Source: Coraliomargarita sp965656715
GTDB lineage: Bacteria; Verrucomicrobiota; Verrucomicrobiia; Opitutales; Coraliomargaritaceae
Reading direction: 5' to 3'
Assembly: GCA_965656715.1 (NCBI GenBank)
Contig: CBFHLR010000008.1
Coordinates: forward strand, 37,598 to 101,597
Length of the DNA: 64,000 nt
Shown here: positions 51,369-63,064 of the stretch, piece by piece
Position numbering within the stretch: position 1 is the first letter of the stretch
Layout of the letters: the number at the start of each line of letters is the position of its first letter
Notes under the pieces: generated by a model
Databases searched by the model: none
The model's input: the letters and a program-made list of their open reading frames with translations, nothing else
What the model was told of the DNA's origin: nothing
Translations under genes and position numbers: made by a program

Positions 51369-51721
51369 TGTCTGAAGCACTCGACGTCCCAATGCCCGAC
51401 TCCCACAAGGAGGAGGAAACCAAGCGTTACCACGCATTCGTCAACCTAGCACTCATCTTGGCTGCCGTGACTGGCATTGAGCTTGTGCTGGTCTATTTGC
51501 CCTCCTTCTTCTCGATTCCTTTTATTACAACGGTGCTCGTGACACTGTCGGTCTTTAAGTTCGTTGCTGTTATCGCATGGTTCATGCACTTGATCTACGA
51601 CAAGCTGCTCTTGACCCTGGCCTTTGGCACAGGGCTCTCGATTGCAGGTGGCACAGTGATTGCGCTGATGTTTATCTTCTCGCCGGGCGATGTTGCACCG
51701 CCGGAAATTCCAGGCATGTAA
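51368..51721 (+). CDS. Cytochrome c oxidase subunit IV (caa3 type)
   Basis: Small subunit of 117 residues with three predicted helices (LALILAAVTGIELVLVYL, TTVLVTLSVFKFVAVIAWFM, GTGLSIAGGTVIALMFIFS). The stretch FKFVAVIAWFMHLIYD is the family core (bacterial Cyt_c_oxidase IV type). It overlaps coxC by one base and is followed by a terminator at 51748. Confidence 0.9.
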   Translation: MSEALDVPMPDSHKEEETKRYHAFVNLALILAAVTGIELVLVYLPSFFSIPFITTVLVTLSVFKFVAVIAWFMHLIYDKLLLTLAFGTGLSIAGGTVIALMFIFSPGDVAPPEIPGM

Positions 51722-51747
51722 CTGATTGGGCTATCCCATTGATCCAC

Positions 51748-51772
51748 AGGCGGCAGATACTGTCGCCTTTTT
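51748..51772 (+). terminator. Terminator after the oxidase structural genes
   Basis: 9-bp stem AGGCGGCAG (51748-51756)/CTGTCGCCT (51760-51768) with one G-U pair, a 3-nt loop and TTTTT. It separates the structural operon from ctaG. Confidence 0.75.
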
Positions 51773-51798
51773 CATGACTGGCTGCCGACAGACTTGCT

Positions 51799-52632
51799 TT
51801 GGCCCAACACTCAGGCTTTGATCCCACTCTTATGCAATTCCACTGGCATACTGAACCCTTACTTCTGATTACAATCCTATCAGTGGGCTGGCTGTATGCA
51901 CTCGGCGTAGGGCCAATGCGTCGTCGAATTGCACCGAATGCTGACATCCCGCTCATTCGTGTGCTGTGTTTTTATTTCGGACTCGCCCTAGTCTACCTTG
52001 CGGTGGGTTCCCCCCTCGACCAGATCGGCGAGCAATTTCTATTTAGCGCGCATATGACGCAGCATATGTTGCTGATCTATTTTGCGCCGTTTTTCTTTTT
52101 CATCGGCATGCCGAGCTGGCTGATTGATTGGGTCCTAGCACCCGAAGCCTTACGCAAGCTATTTAGCGTTTTGACGCATCCAGCCTGCGGAGGACTGCTT
52201 TTCACCTTTGTCTATACGGTCTGGCACGTGCCAGTGCTTTACGAAGCGGCCCTCCACGATAAGCGCATTCACGTGCTCGAGCACTGGACGATGTTCTCGC
52301 TGGGGACCTTGATGCTATGGCCATTCCTGACGACCTCTACCCTAGTGCCACGCCGTAGCTACCGCCTGCGGATGGTCACGATCTTCCTTTTAATGGTGGG
52401 GCAATTACCGGTATTCGCGTTCCTGACCTTTGCCGGCGAAGCGATTTACCCCACCTATGCCTGGGCGCCGAGGATTATCGATCTAGATGCACTGAACGAT
52501 CAAATCCTTGGTGGTATCATCATGAAAGTCGTCAATATGGGCTTCTCACTCTCTATTCTGGGGGCTTGTTTCTACTTCTGGGCAAAAAGTGAAGAAAATG
52601 ACGATCCCGAGATTGCACCCGCGGCCTCTTGA
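51799..52632 (+). CDS. ctaG: Cytochrome c oxidase assembly factor CtaG (caa3 type)
   Basis: Membrane protein of 277 residues with about seven predicted helices. The motifs HMTQHMLLIYFAPFFFFIGMP, FTFVYTVWHVPVLYEAALHD and HVLEHWTMFSLGTLMLWPF place it in the caa3_CtaG family, linked to copper delivery to the CuB site; it is unrelated to Cox11. Start uncertain: TTG at 51799 or ATG at 51832, the latter losing 11 residues before the first helix. Confidence 0.88.
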   Translation: MAQHSGFDPTLMQFHWHTEPLLLITILSVGWLYALGVGPMRRRIAPNADIPLIRVLCFYFGLALVYLAVGSPLDQIGEQFLFSAHMTQHMLLIYFAPFFFFIGMPSWLIDWVLAPEALRKLFSVLTHPACGGLLFTFVYTVWHVPVLYEAALHDKRIHVLEHWTMFSLGTLMLWPFLTTSTLVPRRSYRLRMVTIFLLMVGQLPVFAFLTFAGEAIYPTYAWAPRIIDLDALNDQILGGIIMKVVNMGFSLSILGACFYFWAKSEENDDPEIAPAAS

Positions 52633-52666
52633 TTGTTAAACCATGTCGACCCTATATTTATAATCG

Positions 52667-54484
52667 ATGACTTGGGAAATTTGCTTCGTCTATGGACTGC
52701 TGATCTTTGCGATCGGTAGCTTCATTTGGGAGAAGATCTCTGCGGATCTGACTTCATTGACTGTCTTTGGTGTGCTGATCTTCGTCAGTATGCTTATTGA
52801 TGGCACCGATCTGCCGACTTTAGACCAGACACTGAATGTCTTTAGTAATTCAGCTCCCATCACGATTGCGGGCATGTTTATAGTCAGTTCTGCACTCGAG
52901 CGGACGGGCGCGATCGATCTCATTACCAGTTACCTGCGCAGCCTGACGACACTACCCTATAAAGGTTTCCTGTTTGTGATGGTGATTGGCGTGGCCGGTG
53001 TTTCGGCCTTCGTGAATAATACACCTGTGGTCATCGTGCTCATGCCGGTGATGCTTTCGCTCGCACGCGATATTGGTGTTCCTGCCTCAAAGTTGCTAAT
53101 TCCCCTTTCCTATGCCTCTATTTTTGGTGGCACCTGCACCCTGCTTGGCACCAGCACCAACCTCTTGGCCAGTGGCCTGCTTGTGGATGCAGGGCATGAG
53201 CCAATCGGTATGTTCGAGCTCGCATCCGTAGGTGTGCCGATTCTGTTTTTTGGTAGCATCTACCTGGTCTTGTTCGGCAATAAGCTGATTCCGCGCCGCG
53301 AAACCCTGACTTCGATTCTGAGCGACGAAGAGCGTAAGGAGTTCATGACGGAAGCCTTCGTGCGCGCTGGCTCTGAACTCGTGGGCCATACTGCCAGCGA
53401 AAGTAACCTCCTCAAGGGGCGTGGAATTCGCCTACTGGAAATCGTGCGCCACGGTGTGGCAGTCAAAGGCAACCCATCCAAGATCGCCCTTGAAGCCGGT
53501 GACCGACTGGTGCTGGCCTGTCGTCCTTCCGGTGTTGCAGAGGCGAATTCGATGAAGGGCCTCGACATCGGCGGCGACCTTTCTGAAGGCCTGGAAACGA
53601 TTGTAACCGACGAAGGTGCGCTTGTTGAAGGTGTGGTGGCTCCGCATGCCACTATCGCCGGCATGACTTTGGGAGAAATTAACTTCCGCCAACGCTTCCG
53701 TATGGTCGTCGTCGCAGTGCACCGTAAGGGAGAGAATCAGCGTGAGCGCCTCGATAGCCTACGCCTCCAAGAAGGTGACACGCTCCTCATGATGGGTTCG
53801 ACCAAAGCGATCGACTCACTAGCGAACAGCGATGAGATTATCATTCTCGACCGTCCCCGCGTTCCAGCTCGCAGTGTGCGCGCCAAAATGCCAATCGCGA
53901 TCGGCACCGCGGTCGGCATTGTCACCATGGCAACCATCAATCTAGTGCCAATTGTGGCAGCCGTCTCGCTTGGCGTGGCCGTCCTGCTGGTTTCCGGCTG
54001 CTTGAAGGCGAAAGATGCCTATGCCTCCATTGAATGGAGCATTCTGATGATTATTTTTGGCATGCTGGCACTTGGCCAAGCGATGGATTCGACCGGCGCC
54101 AGTTTGATGATCGCAGAGACCATGACTGGCTTGGTGAACTCCTTTGCGCCGGAAGAATACCAGCTGATCCTGATGCTCACGCTGATCTATTTCATTACCT
54201 CACTGTTTACTGAGTTCTTATCGAATAACGCCGCAGTGGCCTTGATGGTGCCCATTGCACTGGGGATCGCCGCTACACTCGGCGTGGACCCACGTCCGTT
54301 TGTAGTGGGCACTTGTATCGCCGCATCCGCGAGCTTTGCGACCCCGATTGGCTATCAAACCAATACCTACGTCTATGGTGTCGGTGGCTATCGATTTGCC
54401 GACTTCACCAAGGTCGGCCTGCCACTCAACATCGTCTGCTTGATTGTGACCGTTGTGGTTGTGCCGCGTATCTGGGCGTTTTAG
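52667..54484 (+). CDS. SLC13/DASS-type permease with two TrkA-C domains
   Basis: Transporter of 605 residues of the SLC13 family. N-terminal helices contain the conserved SxNNT-type motif (SAFVNNTPVVIVLMPVML) and GTSTNLLASGLL; the second repeat has EFLSNNAAVALMVPIAL and SFATPIGYQTNTYVYG. Between the two halves lie two RCK/TrkA-C domains (about residues 215-395: GIRLLEIVRHGVAVKG, ALEAGDRLVLAC; VAVHRKGENQRERLD). Family members move dicarboxylates or sulfate with sodium; the substrate here is not determinable. cysH is distant. Confidence 0.88.
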   Translation: MTWEICFVYGLLIFAIGSFIWEKISADLTSLTVFGVLIFVSMLIDGTDLPTLDQTLNVFSNSAPITIAGMFIVSSALERTGAIDLITSYLRSLTTLPYKGFLFVMVIGVAGVSAFVNNTPVVIVLMPVMLSLARDIGVPASKLLIPLSYASIFGGTCTLLGTSTNLLASGLLVDAGHEPIGMFELASVGVPILFFGSIYLVLFGNKLIPRRETLTSILSDEERKEFMTEAFVRAGSELVGHTASESNLLKGRGIRLLEIVRHGVAVKGNPSKIALEAGDRLVLACRPSGVAEANSMKGLDIGGDLSEGLETIVTDEGALVEGVVAPHATIAGMTLGEINFRQRFRMVVVAVHRKGENQRERLDSLRLQEGDTLLMMGSTKAIDSLANSDEIIILDRPRVPARSVRAKMPIAIGTAVGIVTMATINLVPIVAAVSLGVAVLLVSGCLKAKDAYASIEWSILMIIFGMLALGQAMDSTGASLMIAETMTGLVNSFAPEEYQLILMLTLIYFITSLFTEFLSNNAAVALMVPIALGIAATLGVDPRPFVVGTCIAASASFATPIGYQTNTYVYGVGGYRFADFTKVGLPLNIVCLIVTVVVVPRIWAF

Positions 54485-54601
54485 TTCGCCTCGATTCGGC
54501 TTCTGGCTGCGGTAGATCGACAGGGGGCAATACGGCAATTAGAATAGTTAAGACCGTTCGGCAATGAGAGGTAATATGTCGATAATGTTCTTATTGGACT
54601 A

Positions 54602-54645
54602 CACGCCCAGTTCGCGAACGGCAGCCTCGGCGAGACTGCCCTACC
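54602..54645. repeat. REP-like hairpin pair, diverged copy
   Basis: GTTCGCGAAC (palindrome) followed by GGCAG-(11)-CTGCC and CCTACC. The hairpin-plus-CCTACC layout matches the right arm of the other elements, with different stem bases. It sits in the 320-base gap between the SLC13 gene and tRNA-Thr, in which I see no gene. Confidence 0.5.
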
Positions 54646-54718
54646 GAGTGTGTTCATTAAACATAGAGCCATTCACACCGTTTCGGCAATGGATGCCCGC
54701 CTGCAGGGCTTCTGCTTG

Positions 54719-54766
54719 GAGAATGCCGCTGTAGCATTCTCGGCATCGTGCGAGCACGAGCCCTAC
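54719..54766. repeat. REP-like two-hairpin repeat, diverged copy
   Basis: Left hairpin GAGAATGC/GCATTCTC (8 bp, 7-nt loop), then right hairpin TCGTGC/GCACGA (2-nt loop), then GCCCTAC. Again the CCCTAC end and twin hairpins are kept while stems differ. Confidence 0.55.
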
Positions 54767-54803
54767 GTTGCGCAATCAAAGCGAATCTGAGTCAATCGGG
54801 GGC

Positions 54804-54880
<77 letters not shown>

Positions 54881-54893
54881 GTAACCAGTTTGC

Positions 54894-55268
<375 letters not shown>

Positions 55269-55325
55269 ACGCGTAAAAAGCCCCGTTTGGCTGCCTAAAT
55301 CAAGGCGATTTTACAGAATTATTGA

Positions 55326-56423
55326 TTATTGAAGCTCTGAAGCCGTGGCCTCTTGGCTCAGATTGATCACTTCAATCTGAATTTGTGCCGGATCAAAGGT
55401 CCCCAAGCCCAAGCTCGCCGCAAAGGTGAACTGACGTGGCATGGGGGTAATCATCGGGAAGCCCTCCAAGACACGCGTCTTATTCATCCTGTCATACAGG
55501 AGCCGATCCAAGGCAACTGGATCTGAACTCAACCAGAGTCGAGGTTCTGAGCGTGTGTAGATCGAATTAAAGCGTGGCCCACCGATAAACTGATACCTAT
55601 TCAGTGGCATTAAATGCAACAGCATACGCTCCTGAAGCTCCGGAATCGCTGCGATTTCAGCCACTGCCGCTGATGCCGTGGCATCATTCGCAAGAAAACG
55701 CTGACTATTACTGACATTCCAAAGTGTTGCATTTGCCAAGGCGCCGTCGACTCCCAAGGCGCGGTCATCGGCTCCCGTTGGCATGTTAATCCAGAAATCC
55801 ACCTCATTAAGTAGGGGGTATGGCAAGAAGCTCTTCCGCTCACGTGCCCCTTCGGCGAGTTGAGTGGTATGACGAACCGAGGAAAAGAGTTGCGGCTCCT
55901 GCTGTAGTGCGGGAGGCAATGGACTATCGTAAAACCAGTCCTGATCGTAATACGCTTCGGAGTCGAGGGCCAGCACAGGACAGCCGTCAAAGAGCGGTTT
56001 CTCTCGTGAATCAAACGGCATGATACCAGCTTGGCGCATTGAGTAGGTGGAATAGTCTACAATCAGAACATCACTGCGTGCGTAACCGCGAATCTCTAGA
56101 GCATCGATAGTAGCACGGAGCAGCTGTAATGGTGTCGAGAGGCCACGCCCGCTTCGGGTGTTCACCTTCAGCCCAACCTTCGCGCGAGAACGCGGCTTCA
56201 GCGACGTCCCCATGCTATCCTCATAAGCTTTTAGGAGAGCATCCACCTCGGTGTGATAGAGAGAATCTGCAGAAACCGGAGCTTCCCAGACTAGCCCAAC
56301 CGGAGCTAACGGTGGCAGATCAAATGCAGCTGTTTGAGCAATAGAGGCTGATGTGAAGAGTTCGAGCAAAGCAAACCAGGCACACGTGGTGCGTGCACGT
56401 TTCCAACGCTTATAAAAGGTCAC
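55326..56423 (-). CDS. Secreted DUF362-like protein
   Basis: Protein of about 365 residues from a GTG at 56423. The N-terminus (FYKRWKRARTTCAWFALLEL, ending SIAQ) looks like a signal peptide. The body resembles DUF362: VGLKVNTRSGRGLSTPLQLL, GYARSDVLIVDYS, LPYPLLNEVDFWINMPTGADD, SSDPVALDRLLYDRM. DUF362 domains occur with or without ferredoxin sites; no Cys cluster is seen. Function unknown. Longer frames to 56567 would overlap the divergent TPR lipoprotein gene, so the GTG was preferred; the start is uncertain. Confidence 0.7.
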   Translation of the reverse strand: MTFYKRWKRARTTCAWFALLELFTSASIAQTAAFDLPPLAPVGLVWEAPVSADSLYHTEVDALLKAYEDSMGTSLKPRSRAKVGLKVNTRSGRGLSTPLQLLRATIDALEIRGYARSDVLIVDYSTYSMRQAGIMPFDSREKPLFDGCPVLALDSEAYYDQDWFYDSPLPPALQQEPQLFSSVRHTTQLAEGARERKSFLPYPLLNEVDFWINMPTGADDRALGVDGALANATLWNVSNSQRFLANDATASAAVAEIAAIPELQERMLLHLMPLNRYQFIGGPRFNSIYTRSEPRLWLSSDPVALDRLLYDRMNKTRVLEGFPMITPMPRQFTFAASLGLGTFDPAQIQIEVINLSQEATASELQ

Positions 56424-56523
56424 TTGCCTATCCACTTGACAGCCTTTGTTGGCGCGTGAAAGTGAGGTAATAGGCCGACGTTTATTCTGATTCGCCTCCA
56501 TGCACCGCACCAAATTCATGCTC

Positions 56524-58290
56524 ATGCCGAAAGCAACCTTCAAAAGCGCATTCCTTATTCTCATCATACTGCCTATTCTGCTGACCAGCTGCTCAGACCC
56601 AGGTGCCCAAAAAGATCAGCAATTACATAAAGCAGCGACACTCAGTGCAGGCGGTGACTATAATGCTGCACTGGAACAACTGAATGCCGTCGCGGCCAAC
56701 CACCCGAACGATCCAGATGTATTACTGCAGATGGCTGCAGTTTATGAGGCGCAAGGCGATAGCACCTCGCAGGCATTCATTCTACAGCAGGTGCAAACGC
56801 TTAGACCGGATAATGCCGAACTGCTCTACCAGACTTACCTCATCCATAAAAAAGCCGGCCAACCCACGCTTGTCTGGCTCGAGAAGATTGCGGCTGAGTC
56901 AACCGACACGATGACCGCCCAGATGTGGATCGACCTAGGCGTTGAACGCGCCAAGGCTGGCCAAAAACAAGCTGCGTTGGATGCGTATTTAAAGGGGGTT
57001 AACCCTGACGACAGTCAACCGGAAATTGCAACTGCGATAGGCCAACTCTTCCTCCAACTGGGTAACTCCGCACAGGCCGAGCGCTGGTTATCCATCGCAG
57101 CTGACAGCGATGAGCCCAGTGCCCTAACCGCCCTCTTTGGCCTCCTTGAAATTCATTTATCGAACAAAAATTGGCCGGCCGCGGAGGTCGTTATTGACCA
57201 ACTAAATACGCAATTCCATGGCGCAATCGAAGCGAGCCAATGGGCTGAAGCACCATCAGAGATTAAACGTTGGCGCGATGCTCAGAATGCCCTCCAAGCA
57301 AAACTAAAGCAAGAAGCCGAGTCTAAAGCTGCCGCCGAAGCAAAGGCGAAAGCCGAGGCTGAAGCTGCTGCAGCTGCGGCGGCTCTTGCAGAAGCTGAAA
57401 AGAAGGAGACGACCGATCAGCCAACGGATCCAGCAGAAACAAATGACAATCCAGAAGATACAAGCGCAGAAGGCAATGGCTCAAAGTCGCAAGTCATCGC
57501 CGACCTTGAAGCTGCTGAGGCAATGGCAAACGCTCCTGCCTTAGAGACCGGGCCCGATCAAAGCTCTGAGCCCCCCGAAGAACCTGCAGGAGCAAAGACT
57601 GTCGCCTTCGATCCCAGCATTGCGATCCAGCCCGCAGATCCGGACTTCACTATCGAGGTTGATTTTGACCAAGAGGCGAACGGCGCGCCAGTCGCCTACT
57701 CCGGCAGCACTGAAAATGGTGATGCGGTGCTACTTCCTAACGCCCCCAAGGTTGAATTGATTGAAGAGCCGTCAGCTCGCGTCGAGACAACATTCAGCAC
57801 GCCTCCGGAGAGCATTGCGATCGACGAACGCGATGTGGAAGCGATTTTAACTGAAGCAGGAGCAGCGGAAATGGACCGTGATTATAAGCGAGCGATTCGC
57901 CTCTACTGGCAGGCACTCGGCAAGGAGAATAACCGCGCAGATATTTGGAACCTGCTCTCGCGGGCTTATCTCATTGAGAACGAAACTAACAACGCTGAGA
58001 CAACTGCACTCGAAGCGATTCGATTCGCTCCCCGGGAAGTCAGCTATACACTCGACTATCTGCGCATTATCCAGCGCACTAAAAAACCGACGGACTTCCT
58101 AGCCGAACTTGAAACCGCATACGACCGTTTTCCTCGCAGCCCAGAGATTACACTCACACTAGCCCGTGCTTACGAGCGTATCGCGAAAAACACTACAAGC
58201 GCTTATGCATTCTATGAGCGTTTCATCGAGCTCGCACCAGGACACCCACTCCGCGATGAAGCCGAGGCTGCGATGGATCGTCTGCGCTAG
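56524..58290 (+). CDS. TPR-repeat lipoprotein
   Basis: Protein of 588 residues with a lipoprotein signal (MPKATFKSAFLILI, lipobox LLTSC). Tetratricopeptide-like helices follow (GGDYNAALEQLNAVAANHPNDPD, then further units up to about residue 240), then an Ala/Glu/Lys-rich helix and a long acidic, disordered Pro/Asp/Glu region (about 270-430), then a second TPR block (DYKRAIRLYWQALGKE, NAETTALEAIRFAPRE, NTTSAYAFYERFIELAPGHP). Probably an envelope scaffold for protein complexes. Starts at 56500 or 56518 are possible. Confidence 0.8.
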   Translation: MPKATFKSAFLILIILPILLTSCSDPGAQKDQQLHKAATLSAGGDYNAALEQLNAVAANHPNDPDVLLQMAAVYEAQGDSTSQAFILQQVQTLRPDNAELLYQTYLIHKKAGQPTLVWLEKIAAESTDTMTAQMWIDLGVERAKAGQKQAALDAYLKGVNPDDSQPEIATAIGQLFLQLGNSAQAERWLSIAADSDEPSALTALFGLLEIHLSNKNWPAAEVVIDQLNTQFHGAIEASQWAEAPSEIKRWRDAQNALQAKLKQEAESKAAAEAKAKAEAEAAAAAAALAEAEKKETTDQPTDPAETNDNPEDTSAEGNGSKSQVIADLEAAEAMANAPALETGPDQSSEPPEEPAGAKTVAFDPSIAIQPADPDFTIEVDFDQEANGAPVAYSGSTENGDAVLLPNAPKVELIEEPSARVETTFSTPPESIAIDERDVEAILTEAGAAEMDRDYKRAIRLYWQALGKENNRADIWNLLSRAYLIENETNNAETTALEAIRFAPREVSYTLDYLRIIQRTKKPTDFLAELETAYDRFPRSPEITLTLARAYERIAKNTTSAYAFYERFIELAPGHPLRDEAEAAMDRLR

Positions 58291-58341
58291 CTATGCCTAA
58301 CAGTATTCGCCCTAACTCTCACCTTTATATACATTCGCTAG

Positions 58342-60171
58342 TTGGCCCGTATTAGTCAGCGTTCCATCGATACGATCAAGCAACAAGTCAACCTTGTTGA
58401 TGTCGTCTCCCCCTACGTGCAACTCAAGCGCGCAGGTCGCTCCTACAAAGGACTCAGCCCGTTCACGCAAGAGAAAACACCCTCTTTCTACGTTCATCCG
58501 GACCGAGGCTTCTACAAATGCTTCAGCACCGGCGAAGGCGGTGACTGCTTTACCTTCGTCATGAAGATAGAGCATCTGGAATTCTATGAAGCCATTGAGT
58601 TTCTCGCCAAGAAGTTCAACATCACCCTCGAATACGAGGAAGGCGGCCCATCACGTGAGGAAATGTCTCTGCGCAAACAGCTCTTTGAGTTACACGAGCT
58701 CGCTGCCGCTTGGTTTCATCACCAGTTCATAAAAGGTGACGAAGCTGCTCCAGTGCGTGAATATTGGCAACAGGATCGCGGATTCAAGATGGAGACGGCC
58801 GAAGAAGTGAAGATCGGCTATGCGCCAGCTTCGGCCAACGCGTTCGCCCTACTTTGCCAAAAGCGAAAAGTATCCCTAGCTGCGATGCACCAGTCCGGCT
58901 TGTTCTTCGCCCGTGAGAACGAAGGCGACTACAATCGATTCAGGTCACGTTTTCGTGGTCGGCTGATGATTCCTATTCGCGATGTGCAGGGCCGCGTGGT
59001 CGCCTTTACGGCACGCCAACTGCCACAGACTCCTCAGGACGATCCTGCTCGCGAAGCCAAATACGTTAATTCCCCCGAGACTTCGATCTTCCATAAGGGG
59101 CGCCTGCTCTTCGGCATGGACCATGCCCGCACGCATCTCAAAGACGGAGACAGCTTTCTGCTGGTCGAGGGCCAGCTCGACGCAATTCGCTGCTGGAGTG
59201 TTGGGCTTCATACTGCTGTTGCTCCACAGGGCACCGCACTTACCGAGGACCAACTGCATCTCATCCGGCGCTACGAGCCAAGCTATGTAGAGTGCTTGCT
59301 CGATGGCGATTCCGCTGGTCGTAAAGCCGCACTGAAATACATTCCACTTGCCTTCAAAGCCGGTCTTGAATTCCGCTTTCTCATGCTGCCCGAGAAAGTC
59401 GATCCGGACGACCTGCTTAGGGAGCACGGTGCGGCAGGACTCGATTCAATTCGTGAAAATACCCGCGAAGCCATTCCGCTCGCACTTGAATCACAACTGC
59501 CGGAAGGTCGTGCCCCTAGCACAAACGAAAAAACCACCGCCTTACGTAGCATCTTCGAGATGGTTCAAAATGTTCCATCCGAAGTCGCACGCGAAGATTA
59601 CATTCATATTGCTGCACGAATTCTTAACGTCGATTCCATGGCGGCACTGAGAGATTTCAAACAAGTTCGTAACACCGCTCGGCGGCCCGTCCAAAACCAA
59701 ACGGCCCAAGCGCCGCAAGCCCCTAAAGACCCACTATTGACACAGGCCACATGGGAACTACTTTGGCTCCTTTTACACTTTCCAGAATACGGACTTAAAA
59801 TATCAGAAACACTTGATTACGAATGGATTAACACAAAATCGCCAGCAGGTCAGCTACTCGCACGCCTCATCGCAGAATATCGCGAAGGCATGGTCGATGA
59901 GACAACAAATATCGAAACACTGATTGAAAGCATCGAAGATCGCCAACTTCTCGCCGAGATTCATACTCGGGATTTAAATATCGAAAATCCTAAAGCCGAG
60001 ATCGCGAACTGTCTGAAAACCCTTTACCGTAACTATTTAAACACTCGAAAAAAAGAACTGGAACTCAAGATCGCCAATATTGACTCCAACGCACCCGAGC
60101 AAATCGAGCTCATGCGCGAACGAAAATCAATTAAAGAGCAACTGGCGAGCTACAACTCCATCACACTCTAG
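58342..60171 (+). CDS. dnaG: DNA primase, zinc site degenerate
   Basis: Synthesises RNA primers at the replication fork. The 609-residue protein has the N-terminal zinc-binding fold, a catalytic TOPRIM domain (VEGQLDAIRC, DGDSAGRKAA) and a C-terminal helicase-interaction region. The zinc ligands normally form C-x2-H and C-x2-C; here they read SPFT and CFST, leaving one Cys of four, while the surrounding fold (GLSPFTQEKTPSF, FYKCFSTGEGGD) is kept. It starts at TTG; no in-frame ATG exists before the conserved core. It leads dnaG-rpoD, 36 bases apart; rpsU is not present. Confidence 0.93.
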   Translation: MARISQRSIDTIKQQVNLVDVVSPYVQLKRAGRSYKGLSPFTQEKTPSFYVHPDRGFYKCFSTGEGGDCFTFVMKIEHLEFYEAIEFLAKKFNITLEYEEGGPSREEMSLRKQLFELHELAAAWFHHQFIKGDEAAPVREYWQQDRGFKMETAEEVKIGYAPASANAFALLCQKRKVSLAAMHQSGLFFARENEGDYNRFRSRFRGRLMIPIRDVQGRVVAFTARQLPQTPQDDPAREAKYVNSPETSIFHKGRLLFGMDHARTHLKDGDSFLLVEGQLDAIRCWSVGLHTAVAPQGTALTEDQLHLIRRYEPSYVECLLDGDSAGRKAALKYIPLAFKAGLEFRFLMLPEKVDPDDLLREHGAAGLDSIRENTREAIPLALESQLPEGRAPSTNEKTTALRSIFEMVQNVPSEVAREDYIHIAARILNVDSMAALRDFKQVRNTARRPVQNQTAQAPQAPKDPLLTQATWELLWLLLHFPEYGLKISETLDYEWINTKSPAGQLLARLIAEYREGMVDETTNIETLIESIEDRQLLAEIHTRDLNIENPKAEIANCLKTLYRNYLNTRKKELELKIANIDSNAPEQIELMRERKSIKEQLASYNSITL

Positions 60172-60207
60172 TTCTTACATCACTCTCACATCCGCTTCAC
60201 ACAAATT

Positions 60208-62160
<1,953 letters not shown>

Positions 62161-62176
62161 TCGATTTAGTCATACT

Positions 62177-62581
62177 ATGTCCCCGACAAAACACATCATT
62201 CCACTGACCGCCATCACTCTCAGCCTCTTATTTGTAGGCTGTGGGAGCTCTGAGGTGGTCTTCGAAAAAGGCGAACCAGGTCAGACAACCACAACCGGCA
62301 GCGCAGTTGTCAGTCCTGATACACCCATTCTGGTCCATGTCGACATGGTTGAGCGCGTCGCAACACTTCGCAACGGCAACGATTTCGGCAGTGGCTACCT
62401 GATTGCAATGAACGCCGAAGGGAACAAAACCGCAATTTTGAAGACTCTACCATTGAGAAGTTCAAATGCGTTGCGAACAGCCGATGTCCTCGAAGGGAGG
62501 CCACAAATCAACAACACCGTTCGATCTGCCACCGATGCTGAGGCCAGTGAGCTTTCCAAGGTCTATCGCGACGCTCAATAA
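62177..62581 (+). CDS. Small lipoprotein of unknown function
   Basis: Protein of 134 residues with a lipoprotein signal (MSPTKHIIPLTAITLSLLFV, lipobox FVGC). The mature part (PILVHVDMVERVATLRNGND, GYLIAMNAEGNKTAILKTLP) looks beta-rich, perhaps a small barrel. I do not recognise the family. It follows rpoD by 16 bases and precedes tatA by 23, so it is probably in the same transcript. Confidence 0.65.
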   Translation: MSPTKHIIPLTAITLSLLFVGCGSSEVVFEKGEPGQTTTTGSAVVSPDTPILVHVDMVERVATLRNGNDFGSGYLIAMNAEGNKTAILKTLPLRSSNALRTADVLEGRPQINNTVRSATDAEASELSKVYRDAQ

Positions 62582-62604
62582 ATCTAACATCAAACAGTAG
62601 AATC

Positions 62605-62901
62605 ATGACTCCACTCGCAATTCTTCAGAATCTCAACACCCCAGAGATTATTCTAATCTTCCTAGTGGTCTTGCTACTCTTCGGAGCCAAGCGACTGCCG
62701 GACCTTTTCCGCTCATTCGGAAAGTCCATCCGAGAGTTCAAGAAGGCCACGAGCGAAATCGAAGACGATATTCGCACCGCAATGGACGAGGAGCCGACAA
62801 AACCGGCCCCCAAAGTCGAAACTGCTGCGACCACTCCAGCTGCGCCAGAGCCAAAGGCGACGGAAGTCGTCGAAGAAGAGCCTAAGAAAGAAAACTCATA
62901 A
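62605..62901 (+). CDS. tatA: Twin-arginine translocase subunit TatA/E
   Basis: Membrane component of the Tat export pore (98 residues). One N-terminal helix (IILIFLVVLLLFGAKRLPDL) and the amphipathic helix FRSFGKSIREFKKATSEIEDD fit TatA, followed by an acidic/Ala/Pro-rich tail. TatB and TatC are not adjacent. It is closed by a terminator at 62923. Confidence 0.9.
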   Translation: MTPLAILQNLNTPEIILIFLVVLLLFGAKRLPDLFRSFGKSIREFKKATSEIEDDIRTAMDEEPTKPAPKVETAATTPAAPEPKATEVVEEEPKKENS

Positions 62902-62922
62902 AGCGGACTTTTACCCATTTCT

Positions 62923-62954
62923 AAAGCCCTCGACTGTCGTTGAGGGCTTTTTTG
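62923..62954 (+). terminator. Terminator after tatA
   Basis: 9-bp stem AAAGCCCTC (62923-62931)/GAGGGCTTT (62942-62950), 10-nt loop, followed by a T-run. The stem's A-run on the left allows function in either direction. Confidence 0.9.
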
Positions 62955-63064
62955 TGCTCAAAATCGACACAGTCTGATTTTGAGATTGGAGTCGAGACTC
63001 CAGCCGTTTTCATTCGAAGCCGTTACCCTCCCACCATTTCACACTTTCGAATTTATATAATTTA

